A DNA stretch of 64,000 nucleotides from NCBI GenBank assembly GCA_019915015.1, contig JAHBBC010000040.1:1-64000 (forward strand), written 5' to 3'. Origin of the DNA: Auriscalpium vulgare. Lineage: Eukaryota; Basidiomycota; Agaricomycetes; Russulales; Auriscalpiaceae. The notes under the pieces are model-generated. The model saw nothing but the letters and a program-made list of their open reading frames with translations. It had not been told where the DNA came from and did no database searches. This document shows, in pieces, positions 53,989 through 64,000 of this stretch. The first letter of the stretch is position 1. Each line of letters starts with the position of its first letter. A program made the translations under genes and the position numbers.

Positions 53989-55945
53989 ATGCTCAGCAAC
54001 CGCGCAAACCACGCCGCCGCCGCAGGGACGCCCGCAAAACACAAAGAGCGCGACGACATCCACATGCACACCGCCAAGGGCTACACGATGGGGCTGCCCG
54101 ACGTCCACATGAACACCGCCAAGGGCATGACCTTCGGGGACGTGCGCATGGACACCGCGCGCCCGGGAACGACGCTCAAGGCCAACTTCCAGCTCTGGGA
54201 GCGCGAGCTGCTCGACAGCCCCGAGGTGCGCCGCAAATCCACCGTGGCCCAGCTCTGTGAGTCCGCCCTCCAACTATCCGCCCTGCGATCTCCCCGGGGC
54301 TCCTGATCTCACGTCCTGAGGCTCATGCTAATGCCACGCATTGCAATAGACTTCTACGATTACTACTTCCAATTACTGGGCTACATCTCTGCGCGCAAGG
54401 AGCGGCGCACCGCTTTCGACGCCGACACCGCCGCCCGCTCGGTCACCCCTGGCACGCCTGCCTTCACCAAGGAGTTCAAGTCGTACTGCGGGCGCGAACG
54501 CGTCGTCCTCCGGCGACGGCGGACAAAGCTGCGCGTTGATCAGTTTCACATCATTGCGCAGGTCGGGCAGGGCGGCTACGGCGAAGTTTACCTCGCGCGC
54601 AAGCAGGAGACGGGCGAGGTCTGCGCGCTCAAGAAGATGCGCAAGCGCACGTTGTTCAAGATGGACGAGGTGCGCTGTCCATGCATCCTCGATCTCCTGG
54701 CATGGTCCTGACCCGATTGTAGATCCGCCACGTCCTCGTGGAACGCGACATCCTGACTGCGACGAAGACGCCGTGGCTCGTGCGCTTGCTTTACGCCTTC
54801 CAGGACCCGCAGCACGTCTACCTCGCGATGGAGTACGTCCCCGGCGGCGACTTCCGCACGCTGCTCAACAACTCGGGCGTTTTGAAAGAAGAACACGCGC
54901 GATTTTACATCAGCGAGATGTTTGCCGCCGTGCGTGAGCTGCATAAGCTCGGCTACCTCCATCGCGATCTCAAGCCCGAGGTATGTCGTTCTCATTTGGT
55001 GTCAGAAACGTGTTGAATGACTGTTTTCAGAACTTCCTCGTGGACTCGACCGGGCATGTCAAACTCACCGACTTCGGCCTCGCGACCGGTGCGCTGAGCC
55101 CACGTCGCATCGAGTCCCTCAAAGTCAAAGTGCGTTTATTTATGATATCCCTGCCGCATCAACTCACACACCGAAATAGCTTGACAAAGTCAAAGACACG
55201 CCGCTGGTACACCGATCGACAATGGAGCGCCGCTCGCTCTACCGGTCGATCCGAGCCTCCTCGCCACGCTACGCAGACTCGATCGTCGGCTCTCCGGACT
55301 ACATGGCGCCAGAGGTGCTGCGCGGCAAGCCATACACGTACGCGGTCGACTACTGGTCGCTCGGGTGCATCCTCTTTGAATTCCTCGCGGGCTTCCCGCC
55401 GTTCTCCGGCGGCACGCCCGAGGAGACATGGACGAATCTGAAGAACTGGACGAAGGTGCTGCGCCGGCCTGAGTACGACAAGGAGGAAGACCTCATCTTC
55501 AATTTGTCGGACACGGCGTGGGACGCAGTCACTCGGTAAGCTCGCTTCAATTTGCACCTCACGCGAAGGACATTCCTGACTGAGTCGCAGGCTCATCGCA
55601 CACGCCTCGGTGCGATATTCAACGCTCGACCAAATCTCCGCGCACCCGTTCTTCAAGGGCGTCGCGTGGGACGAGCTGCGCTCCGTGCCCGCGCCGTTCG
55701 TGCCTGCGCTCGACTCGGAGGTCGACACGGGGTACTACGACGACTTCTCGTCGCCGGAGGACATGGCCAAGTACGCCGAGGTACGCGAGAAACAGCGCAA
55801 CGTCGAGCGCGTGCGCGAGAAGGAGGAGCCGTTCGCGCGCGGCGTGTGGGTCGGGTTCACTTTCGGGAAGAATGGCCCCGGCGTGAAGGCGCTCGGCGCG
55901 ATGGGCGAGGCGGACGAGAGCGGCGCGATGGCGACGATATTCTGA
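53989..55945 (+). CDS. DBF2: NDR-family AGC kinase, DBF2/SID2-like
   Basis: This Ser/Thr kinase of the mitotic exit/septation initiation pathway is normally activated by Mob1 binding. The start at 53989 ([20 protein letters not shown]) is followed by repeated HMHTAKG / HMNTAKG / RMDTARPG motifs, then a Mob-binding helical region ([20 protein letters not shown]). Kinase landmarks are [62 protein letters not shown] across an intron, LTDFGLATG, and the activation site [19 protein letters not shown], where GSPDY is typical of the DBF2/SID2 branch. A C-terminal hydrophobic motif GVWVGFTFG follows. The gene ends GAMATIF at 55945 and appears intact. Confidence 0.92.
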
Positions 55946-56302
55946 ATGTTCCTCTCGGGCTTGCCCGCTCACTTTTGTGTCGAGGCCGCTGTACTCATGG
56001 CCCCGACGTGACATACAATTCGTTCGCATATCCTGTTTCAGTCCTGTTGTCATTGTTCCCTGCTTTCGTTAAATACATACCACGCTCGCCTTGTATACCA
56101 CCCCTAATATTCCTTCGGGCTTCCCGTTCTGAGTTGACGTTGCTTCCATCGAACACGTCGAAATGTACTCGTCCCATTGCTAGCATAGGCCGACTGGTCA
56201 CACACAAGCTTGCTGAAGCATTCTGGAACATCCTAACACGAGATCAATACTTCCAGTCAAGTCTATAAAATAAAACACTAGAGGTCCTTGTCACACTGGC
56301 AA
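55946..56302. other. Convergent 3' flanks
   Basis: This lies between the kinase and an F-box gene. AAGTCTATAAAATAAAACAC near 56257 is almost the same as AAGTCTATAAAACAAAACAC near 44797, another convergent intergenic region. Confidence 0.5.
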
Positions 56303-57868
56303 TTATACTCGCCTACTCCATCCGATCACCACATCGTCCACAACGTGCCGCAGCCATTTTTGCCACTCGATAGCGTCCCTTTCTCTGTGCATGGTGGCGT
56401 GTAAGGACCTGAGCGGATGCCCGGCATCGGCACGAGCCTGCAAACACTCCAGGAACCATTCCGGCAGGCCTTGAATATCCAGAAGCGTCAGGTGGGTCAG
56501 GTCGGAGAGGAAGAAATCGACGTCAGACGGTGACCATCCCTTTGGCAAGTCTTGAAACGTATCCCAGTCCGGACTATTCGAACCGACTGGGCGCCACAAC
56601 CCCAGTGCCTTGCAAAGGGGTGCCGCACCCCCGTTGTCCAACTGGATCGACGTTAATCCCTGTGAATCCGACAGGACATCCAACCACTGTTCGGCGGTCC
56701 ACTGCACACAACAGCTGGGTATATGGTTCACCTCCAATAGAGGCAGTGTTCGGTCTGGAAGGATGTCGCACATCCTCTCCATCGCCTGGGTGAACGGAAT
56801 GGAGTGGATGTCGCCGACAAGATGGACTTGGACCAGTGCATCGCCACTGGTGGACATGTACGCTTCCAGCCCATAATGGTCCCGGGAGAACTCGCAGCGA
56901 AGAAGTGTGATGGGCTGGAGCTTTCTGCATAAAAGTGGGAAGAGCTCCTGGATGTTGTCGCCGCGCTGAATCTCAGGTTGCAAGTCGATGAACGTGCCTT
57001 CATTCATATCGAGGTGAAAGAGCAGATAGAGAATATCGTCAAGGGCGCCTTCCATAACCAACTCAGTCAGCCTCGGAAGGGCCACGTCCCGGCACAAATG
57101 TTGTGTTGGAACATCCAGGCGGATGTTGGCGAAAACGAGATCCTCGAGCGTGCCTTGCAGAGTCTTCAGGCAGTCAAGAACCACGTCGATGTTGTGGGTC
57201 TGAGGCTGCCAGTTTGGTCCGTATACGTCCGTCTCGACTTTGAGGTGGAGAGATGTCAACTGGTTCGGATGCCAACGGGCACTCCATGGTAATATGGGGA
57301 GCAGACTTTGCCCAGACATAACGACGTCACGGATGCGAGGCGCTTGTACAAGGCCAACGTCAGACAGCGGACCACCAAGTGCGACCGCCTGACCTAGACC
57401 CAGGTGAAAAACTTCGAGCAACGGCGCCGGCGAGTCGAGGATGTCGCGGAGGATGGGGATATCGTCCTCTGCGATGGTGCAAGTGACTTGGATGTATCGT
57501 AGTCGATGGAAAGTGTACGCAATGAGCTCGAGCCAGGCACGATGCAGATGAATAGCGGTCCAACAATACTGGAAGTCCAGGGGTAGCAGCGCCGCGCGCG
57601 CTACGAAGGTAGCCGCTCGCAGATGGCCAGCCGCTCCTGCGGTGAGAGGCACGATCCTCCACAGGCCTGGGCAACCCAAGGCAGCGGCGCGCCATTGTCT
57701 ACAAACGTGGGTGGCCCGCACCAGTTGCGTATTGGTCGGGTCATCGTCGAGGTCGAGGACGCGTAAAATCATGGTGATAATCTCCGGCGGAATGGTCGAC
57801 CACGATTTGACCGGAGCTCTGTAACGTTGTGCGACGTATGCGACAGGTGTCGAGATATGTGTTTGCAT
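56303..57868 (-). CDS. F-box-like protein, single exon
   Basis: An uninterrupted 521-residue frame starts at 57868 (MQTHISTPVAYVAQRYRAPV). The F-box-like segment reads WSTIPPEIITMILRVLDLDD then ATHVCRQWRAAALGCPGLWR. The rest is LRR-like (LTSLHLKVETDVYG, LEDLVFANIRLDVP, LPRLTELVMEGALD, LTHLTLLDIQGLPEWF). It belongs to the mushroom F-box/LRR expansion; the presumed role is an SCF substrate receptor. No frame damage. Confidence 0.87.
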   Translation of the reverse strand: MQTHISTPVAYVAQRYRAPVKSWSTIPPEIITMILRVLDLDDDPTNTQLVRATHVCRQWRAAALGCPGLWRIVPLTAGAAGHLRAATFVARAALLPLDFQYCWTAIHLHRAWLELIAYTFHRLRYIQVTCTIAEDDIPILRDILDSPAPLLEVFHLGLGQAVALGGPLSDVGLVQAPRIRDVVMSGQSLLPILPWSARWHPNQLTSLHLKVETDVYGPNWQPQTHNIDVVLDCLKTLQGTLEDLVFANIRLDVPTQHLCRDVALPRLTELVMEGALDDILYLLFHLDMNEGTFIDLQPEIQRGDNIQELFPLLCRKLQPITLLRCEFSRDHYGLEAYMSTSGDALVQVHLVGDIHSIPFTQAMERMCDILPDRTLPLLEVNHIPSCCVQWTAEQWLDVLSDSQGLTSIQLDNGGAAPLCKALGLWRPVGSNSPDWDTFQDLPKGWSPSDVDFFLSDLTHLTLLDIQGLPEWFLECLQARADAGHPLRSLHATMHRERDAIEWQKWLRHVVDDVVIGWSRRV

Positions 57869-58574
57869 GGTGACAGCAGACTGAGGGCATCATTGGGTAT
57901 TGATCATTCAACAACAATTTGTTGAACGCACCTGTCCGGATGATTTGCGACTTTGGGTAGAGCAGGACGAACTAGTGCGATTATCAATTAAGTGGGTCTT
58001 GAATCATCGACGAGACAATGTCATACCTGTCCAGCGAAGGTTGTTGATGAGTACTGCGAATTCCAACGAGCATTTTATAGACGAGGAGACAAAAGCCTCC
58101 CTAGTACCTGGGAAAAGTTCTTTGCGTCACATTCAGCTGCATACAATTGAAGCTGTCCTTCCGACGACCTTGTTTGCCAGGTTGTTGCCAGGTCGTCGCG
58201 ACTCACGATGTGCCCTATGAACGTGTGTCGTCAATTGTTATGTATCACATTGCGTGGAGACGTTCATGTGTTGTTAGAGTCGGCGTCGGACCCTGTCAGT
58301 GGGCCGTGAGCCTAGGGCGGCGGCCGGCCCGCCGGCCGGCGTGCCAATCGGACCTAATCGGACATGCCAGTCGACCGAAACGAAGAGATCTTGAGCAGCG
58401 CACGGTTGAACTCAGGCTGCCTTCGTGGTGTCCAAGCATGAACTTAGTGCATCGAATTATTGAACAACATCCGTGCTGCTCAAATCTTACAGGCGAGATT
58501 GACACGAGTATGTTTTGTACTACAACTGTCGCCTTCGGAGGCCAATCCAAGTCCACACGCAAGCTGCTCACCGA
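57869..58574. other. Upstream of F-box, 3' flank of SET gene
   Basis: No gene recognised. A GC palindrome (CGGCCGGCCCGCCGGCCGGC) lies near 58321. Confidence 0.45.
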
Positions 58575-59894
58575 CTACACCGGGAGCAAAACTGCGGTCC
58601 GTTCCAAACCGCCTTCGAGCCAGCCGAACACCCCCGCACACTCGCTTCGCTGGCCCAACATCCACAACTCTGTCCGCTCTGGGGCCGCCGCGACTGCATC
58701 CCACCCGCCATCCGTGCCCGTCACGATCCTCGTCGCGCCCGCCGCCACTCGTGCCCAACGCTCCGCGCGCGCCTTGTCCCCCAACACACATGCCGCCTCC
58801 ACCAGCGAGTGAGACACTGCCGCCCACGCGTACGGCTCGACCATCCCCGCCCCGCGCAGCATCCGCACCTCCCGCATCGCAACTTTGATCGTATGCACCG
58901 CGCTGGCGGTGGTGGTGGGGGTAAACCGGCAGGCCGCCGCCGAGGACATGACCACGGCCTCCTGCCGGGCGGCGTCGTTGGCCGAGCGCTCTGTTAGCGG
59001 CAAGGAGCATATCACGCAGGTGCATTTGAACCCGTAGCGGCGTGGGAGGACCTCCTGGCGTTGCTCGTACGGGGCGCAGTGGCTGACGTACGAGATGAAG
59101 ACCTCGTCCCCGGAAGCGATGGGCCGCACGGCGCGTATCTCGCCGGTGAGCGCCTCGGAGTTCCAGCGGTACACGGCGTTCGGCGAGCAGCTTCAGTGAG
59201 GAGTCAGTAGGGCCGCCAGAGCGCGAGGAGGGCACGCACCGGTGGTTGATACGCGAAATGTCATCGAAGACGGCGTGGTACTGTCCAATGCATCCTGGAA
59301 CGTGGGTCGCGTCAAAGCCATTCGTCCTGGCAGTGGAGAATTCCACCGAAGGCGCTGTCGGATCTGAGTTGTGCAGCGCGAGGAGCAGACTGCGCGTCTC
59401 GGTGGGCATCCTTGCGATGGTGGACTCGGTTGGATTCGACGCCGCAAGCCCTAAGTCGACGTTGGGAGAGATCACGAGCGGCCGCTCGCAGACGACGAGG
59501 CTGCCTGGGGCGTGGTTGTCCAGCGAGAACATTCCTTTTCCTGAGCACCCAGTCTCACGGATCTCGTATCGTCCGCGGCATTGCGGTCGAACGGTATCCA
59601 GGAGCGACTGCAGAGCGGGGGCTGCTCCTCGGTGGTGTACAAGCCCACCGTGACAGTGTGCGGGCTGCCGTCGACGCCTGGGATGTGCTCGAATCTGAGC
59701 GTGAATGCGGGGTTGTCCTGCTGTGCGCGGGTGACGAGGCTTGTCTTCTCGGCTCTGGATAAAGCGACTTGCTGTACGAGGTGCGCAGGAATGGGAATGG
59801 TGGGTGGAGGTGCGGTTGGGGAGTCGTCGTGGACAGCGAGGGTTAGGGGCCTGGCGGAGATGCCTCCGTTGATGCGGAAGACGCCGCGTCGCAT
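58575..59894 (-). CDS. SET-domain protein (SMYD-like, lysine methyltransferase family)
   Basis: Three or so exons start at 59894 (MRRGVFRINGGISARPLTLA), though an upstream exon cannot be excluded. The split SET domain reads YEIRETGCSGKGMFSLDNHA, then CIGQYHAVFDDISRINHR spliced to CSPNAVYRWNSEALTGEIRA, then IASGDEVFISYV and the post-SET cysteines in YGFKCTCVICSLPLTERSA. The C-terminal half is helical and ends GLERTAVLLPV. Between LYTTEEQ and the SET block the frame must change; a CTCTGCAG acceptor near 59615 works, but the implied intron would be only about 40 bases. Such proteins are predicted lysine methyltransferases; the substrate is unknown. Confidence 0.8.
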
Positions 59895-60510
59895 TGTGCT
59901 GCTGCCACGGGAAACTGTGAGCCTTGGTTGCAGTGCAGCACAGGATACCTAGTCTTCACCTCAGTAATGAGGAAGCGACGGCGGTGTTGAATGCCAAACA
60001 TCGTCCGAACTATTTGAAGAGGACGATGGCGCAAGGTTCTTCTGTGCGGAATGCACTGCAGATCAAGTGGAAGCTGTCAGATGGGCTTGGAAGTAGGCTG
60101 GAGGTCTTTATGTCGGCCGTCGGAGGGCTTGAGGGACGCGCGTGGCGGCGCTGCTCAATCCATCACATTGTCCACGACTATAACTACTTACAGTCGTCTT
60201 CTACAGACGATTCGCAGCTCAGCGTCAGCTGGCCACATCCACAGCCCGGCCAGCGACGTCGGTCTTGACATCTCCATCATCGAGTGCGGGCTCGGCGATG
60301 CCACCTGGAACTGCCACCAGACTGCTTCTCGACAATGGACGCTGCCTTCACGTGTGACATCACCCCGTACATACGCACTTCCTCGCGAAGAACAGCACGG
60401 GTCTAGCATTAAATCAGCGCGTTTGCAGCATGGCCAAGAAAATGCGACAAACCTTGGAAAACCCGGTACAGCTGAGCATCTATTGAGCGGTAGCGAGCAG
60501 TGTTCACTGG
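59895..60510. other. Intergenic, no gene seen
   Basis: Short open frames only. The left part could hold an upstream exon of the SET gene. Confidence 0.4.
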
Positions 60511-62110
60511 CTAAAGACCGCCATAAGACGAAATCAGCTGGATCAAGGGTAAGACCCAGCCATATCGCGGATAACCATGCGGGCAGGACGCCATAAATTT
60601 CTTCAGTGTGCGGAGCTTCTCGACGGTCAACTGGTCGCCTCCGACGATGATCATCAGCTTCTCAACCTCCTCCTTCGGCATATTCAGCTGTCGGATGAGG
60701 AGATCATCCAAGACGCTTGCGTTTCCGCTCGTACTGCCTTCATCAAAATTGGACGTCGCGAGGGGGTGTAGGCGTGTCACACGTCCGTCCTTCTTCATAC
60801 GATGGACAGCGGCAGTGGTTCGAAAACGAAGGGTTACTATGTCCCGATGCGTCTCCAGGGCTGGAATAGCTTGGACCAGAAAATTGACGCAATGAAGAGT
60901 GAAGACTTCGTCCAGATGCACCTAATTGATTCGCTTCAGGAGAATGTCCAGATTGAGAGCACGTCGGGATTCCTGTTCGCGCTTTGCTCGAAGTGGCTCG
61001 ATGTCGAACGCCCGCTCGACGTTGCAGTCCTGCAGCTCGATTAATGTCGACGCAGTGCCATTGTCCATGATGTCTTGCTGTCCAAGGTCGGGGTCCCATG
61101 CGCGCCTCATCCTATTGATGTTATCGTAGAGGAGTACAAAGGCTCGCGCCTTGGCCGTCTCGCGTATTGTATGCAGAGCCGAGCTTCCTAGCTTGCGAAG
61201 AAGGTTCATGACGGAAGTGTACGATACGGACAGGCCGATGCGGCTGAGTACGCCGTAGATACTGTTCTGGGCTGTATTTGCAAACAGCCATACCCCGACA
61301 AGCTTCTGGAAGGCGGTGAATCGCAGATTGCGCGCTGCCATGAGAAGCATGTACGCAACCAGCACGATCTAATGTTTAAAAGCACAATGAGACCCAGAAA
61401 GACGTGTCAAATACAAGTCACTTACGATGAGAGGGTTCTGAGCATTTTTTCCAGTGCCTTCTTCGATAGGCTTGGACAAATATGTCCCATATGGTGGAAT
61501 ACCGGCCGGAGTTGGCTCAAGGCGCCTGCCCGCTGGGATCGCCGCAGATGTGAGCAGTCGAAGGAGGGTGGGGCCTTTGCGCTCAACAATGGAAAGGATA
61601 TGCGACATGGAAAGGGTGTGTATGAAGTCCCATGTCGTTCTTGCTCGGGAGATGGAAGCCGCCATCCTTGCCTGCGAGGGCCTGTGCGGACTCGGAGTCG
61701 ACCATTGCCTCGACAGTGGATATTGCCCACTGTTGCAGACGCCATCGTGACATCTTTGTGGAATCTTGAGGTGGAACGGCACTCGCAGGCCTATTGCTAG
61801 AGCTGCGTCGTACGATCGGCCGACTGTACGAGCTCTGGTACATGAGCTCTACGATGTCGACCGCTGTTATCCTGGCTTTGTTCTTGCCGCCAAGACATGA
61901 CGCGAGGACCTGCAATATCCGCTTGCTGTTGCTGTCGTCACGATCCTCGGACAGAAGATCGCGCAGGAAGGTGGCGAGGGTCCAGTTGCGCTCATCGAGA
62001 GCTTGCAGTATCTCCTCGATTAATTGTGCGCGTCTACTGAGAGTTTGAGGTGCACTAGGATTTGGATCGTCGTCGACATCCATAGGCTCGAAGGAGGTCG
62101 AGTGACTCAT
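60511..62110 (-). pseudogene. DUF6589-like gene, C-terminally truncated
   Basis: Four exon blocks on the minus strand start near 62110 (MSHSTSFEPMDVDDDPNPSA). Downstream text follows the DUF6589 pattern known from Agaricomycetes: LSMSHILSIVERKGPTLLRL, VAYMLLMAARNLRFTAFQKL, GVLSRIGLSVSYTSVMNLLR, RAFVLLYDNINRMRRAWDPD, then LMIIVGGDQLTVEKLRTLKK and YGWVLPLIQL, where the frame stops shortly after (ISSYGGL). Full-length members continue well beyond that point, so the 3' third is missing. The family has no known function; its high copy number and acidic motifs in some members suggest a mobile or formerly mobile origin (inference). Confidence 0.65.
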
Positions 62111-62487
62111 GGCAGTGGGAGGGTGTAAATCGCTGTATTCATGTGTCGAAGGAACATGCAGATGGTAAGAGTAGAGATAGTACGAGTACGGAGAAGTCGC
62201 CGCGCTCGGCGCGCCGCCTCGTTCAAACTCAGCGCAGAGCGCGTCGGTGGCGCACTGGTTGTAGAAGGGAGCGGACTTTGAAGTCGTCACCAATCGTTAA
62301 GACCCCCGCGACAAAAAGCAGACTAATCTCTGCAACATGTCACCACACCCGCTCAGCGCTCAGTGCTCGAAGAGAAGGGTCAGAGGAGACGGTGGGGCGA
62401 GGAGAGGGCGATGAAGATGACGATGAGACGAGACGAGCGCACTGTGAGTTGAACTGCGAGCACGCGCAGCATACCTACCATGTTGTC
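62111..62487. other. Upstream of the DUF6589-like gene
   Basis: The frame upstream of 62110 stays open to 62293 but looks like leader sequence. No other gene. Confidence 0.4.
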
Positions 62488-62497
62488 AACTCTTCGT

Positions 62498-62551
62498 ATG
62501 ATCCCTGAGCTTGCGAAGGGTTGAATCTAGCTACTCTGCCTCAGGGAGACT
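62498..62551. mobile_element. 54-bp tiny insertion with 10-bp target duplication
   Basis: The sequence is identical over all 54 bases to 7971-8024. It is flanked by AACTCTTCGT at 62488-62497 and 62552-62561, different from the duplication at the other copy. Terminal inverted repeat TCCCTGAG / CTCAGGGA is present. A GTATGA donor-like and CTCAG acceptor-like sequence occur at its ends, so intron-like behaviour should be considered. Confidence 0.78.
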
Positions 62552-62575
62552 AACTCTTCGTCCCTCCCATTCTGT

Positions 62576-63363
62576 CATGCCGCCGCTGCCCGACACGCTG
62601 CGCACCACGTAATTGTTGGCCCACCCCGCCCAAGCACGGCCCACGGACACTCTGGGCGCCAAAGCCCTCGGATAGTGCAGTTGACGATCAGAAGTAAGCC
62701 TCCGCATCGTACGACTCTCTCAAAGTCTGCGCTGATGACCGTGCAGGCAAGCTGCCAAAGTTGCACATTCGCCGTGTCCTGTCTTCCCCATCCTCAGCCT
62801 CTTCATCCCTGCCGAATTCGGACGACCTCCAGTCCAAATCATCCTCGCACACCCGCTCCATCTCGCTCCCGCCAAATGTCGACCTACTCAAAGACCAAGA
62901 CAGCGTATTTGTTCCTATGGGCAAATACTTGTAGGAGGCTACCCTTATGCCGTCCTTCATCGTGGACGCCTCTGTATGCGTGCACACGCTGCACTCCCGC
63001 ACCTGAGATCATCGACCGTCTGCGCGGCGCGGGCCCGAAAACCGCTCACATTCCTGTGGCCGGAGCCCCCGACGACGCGCCTGTTTTGAGAAGACGTCAA
63101 TCCGTGAGGCGCATGTTCCCAGTCGGCCCGTATTCGGATGACGGCGGCCGCGGTACATCAGCGACCTGGACAATTAGGCTGGTGCGTCTCATTCCGGCTT
63201 GTTTTCGCTCACTCAAATGTGTTAGAACAGGACTATTGTGCCCAACCTCGTGCGCCACGTCGCCACTGCCCCACCGGCCGCCTCCACGCAACGTCACGGC
63301 GTGCCTCTTGCCACAGCACCGTCAAATTTAGCCCAGAATACAGGATACGAGCTTGAATCATAA
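62576..63363 (+). CDS. Unrecognised multi-exon gene
   Basis: Exon-like blocks are visible on the plus strand: KLPKLHIRRVLSSPSSASSS and SISLPPNVDLLKDQDSVFVP near 62750-62935; EIIDRLRGAGPKTAHIP and RRQSVRRMFPVGPYSDDGG near 63003-63175; and, after an intron with GTGCGT-TTAG ends, NRTIVPNLVRHVATAPPAAS to a TAA at 63361. The start may be MPPLPDTLRTT at 62578. The block-to-block joins are not all in phase with obvious splice sites. Ser-rich and basic stretches suggest a regulatory or nuclear protein. No family is recognised. Confidence 0.4.
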
Positions 63364-63894
63364 GTATCTAATATATGTACTTGTACAATGTGTACATGGT
63401 GTGGGCAGGACACAAATACTATATCCAGGGCCTGTCTGTATCGGCCATCCATTGAGCTCAGGCTGAAGCCCGTGCGAGCACACTGTCCGCGATGAGATCG
63501 CACCACAGCGAGGTACTCGACTCGGCCGTCGTCGATGTCTCACAGCTCAACTGTTCACCAAATTCTGCGCATGGCAAAAGAACAATGTGATGGCTACAAA
63601 TCTGCCGAATGAACCGTCTTGCCATGCTCTGTAAGGGCCTTACAAAGACTAGTAATCTACCCATACGTATGCACCAACGCAGCCTCTGTTGCCGTCTCCC
63701 TTCTGAACATGTCAACCAGTTCAACATCTTCCTAGAGGGTTCCCTGGGACGGCTTCAGGAAACTCGCTCAGCGAGGCCGAGAACCGGGGAATCAACGAAC
63801 AAGGACCCGATCGCTCTTGTAAAGGACAGCATGGTGGGCCGTGTTCAACTTGCTCAGTTTGTCTTTGAAATCTCATGACCGTCTGTTGTATTAG
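63364..63894. other. Intergenic, no gene seen
   Basis: Short open frames without recognisable features. It may contain 5' exons of the gene cut at the window end. Confidence 0.35.
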
Positions 63895-64000
63895 CGAAAG
63901 GGTATCGCTCCGCCCTACATAGCGCGAGACGATCTAGAGGATCTACAGGATTTGCCGGAAGATTACAAGCCCGGTGAGATCACCGAGCAGGTTGTGCGTG
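63895..64000 (+). CDS. Partial gene running off the window end
   Basis: After a TTGTATTAG acceptor the plus strand reads KGIAPPYIARDDLEDLQDLP followed by EDYKPGEITEQVVR and the window ends. The acidic, even composition is coding-like. No family can be assigned from about 35 residues. Confidence 0.4.

Noticed and set aside
1..64000. Bacterial-type features (operons, ribosome binding sites, CRISPR arrays)
   Set aside because: Spliced genes with fungal introns occur throughout; no regularly spaced repeats were seen.

Overview
The window looks like nuclear DNA of a filamentous basidiomycete (Agaricomycotina type). Most genes are GC-rich and carry short GT-AG introns of about 45-65 bases. The content fits: intron-dense housekeeping genes (GCN20, branched-chain aminotransferase, DOT1, SPC25, a DBF2-type kinase), several F-box proteins, a fungal NLR, a DUF6589-like gene and clustered cytochrome P450s. 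No bacterial-style operon, CRISPR array or rRNA gene was seen. Gene calls were made by joining conserved exons by eye, so coding identity is firmer than exact splice sites.

Layout. 0-9.4 kb: old yellow enzyme (-), CNNM/DUF21 membrane protein (+), a tail-anchored aldo-keto reductase (-), then a partial copy of the DOT1 promoter and first exon joined to an unrelated, possibly broken gene. 9.9-27.3 kb: three paralogous P450s, A and B in tandem (-) and C inverted (+), flanking the intact DOT1 locus. Copy C is interrupted by one transposon-like insertion and has a second in its upstream region; the paralogues supply the empty sites. 27.7-39.3 kb: an F-box gene and two units of [repeat R - aquaglyceroporin - F-box gene]. 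The second unit is strongly decayed, and the F-box gene of the first also has broken frames. 39.4-44.7 kb: GCN20 followed by a branched-chain aminotransferase whose promoter has a Gcn4/Cpc1-type site. 44.8-48.3 kb: an NB-ARC/TPR NLR whose main exon is strikingly AT-rich. 48.3-52.9 kb: gene-poor DNA. 52.9-55.9 kb: SPC25 and a DBF2/SID2-like kinase, divergent over a short intergenic region with an ACGCGT box. 56.3-64 kb: F-box gene, SET-domain gene, truncated DUF6589-like gene and two unrecognised genes, the last cut by the window edge.

The main unusual signals are: (1) the NLR with a compositional break between its GC-rich N-terminal exons and AT-rich NB-ARC/TPR exon; (2) a 54-bp sequence present twice with full identity, each copy flanked by its own 9-10 bp target duplication, with an empty site in DOT1; (3) two insertions of about 1.5 kb at P450 copy C, one with TA duplication and 18-bp inverted ends, one with a 9-bp duplication and a captured gene-like fragment; (4) degenerating segmental duplications.
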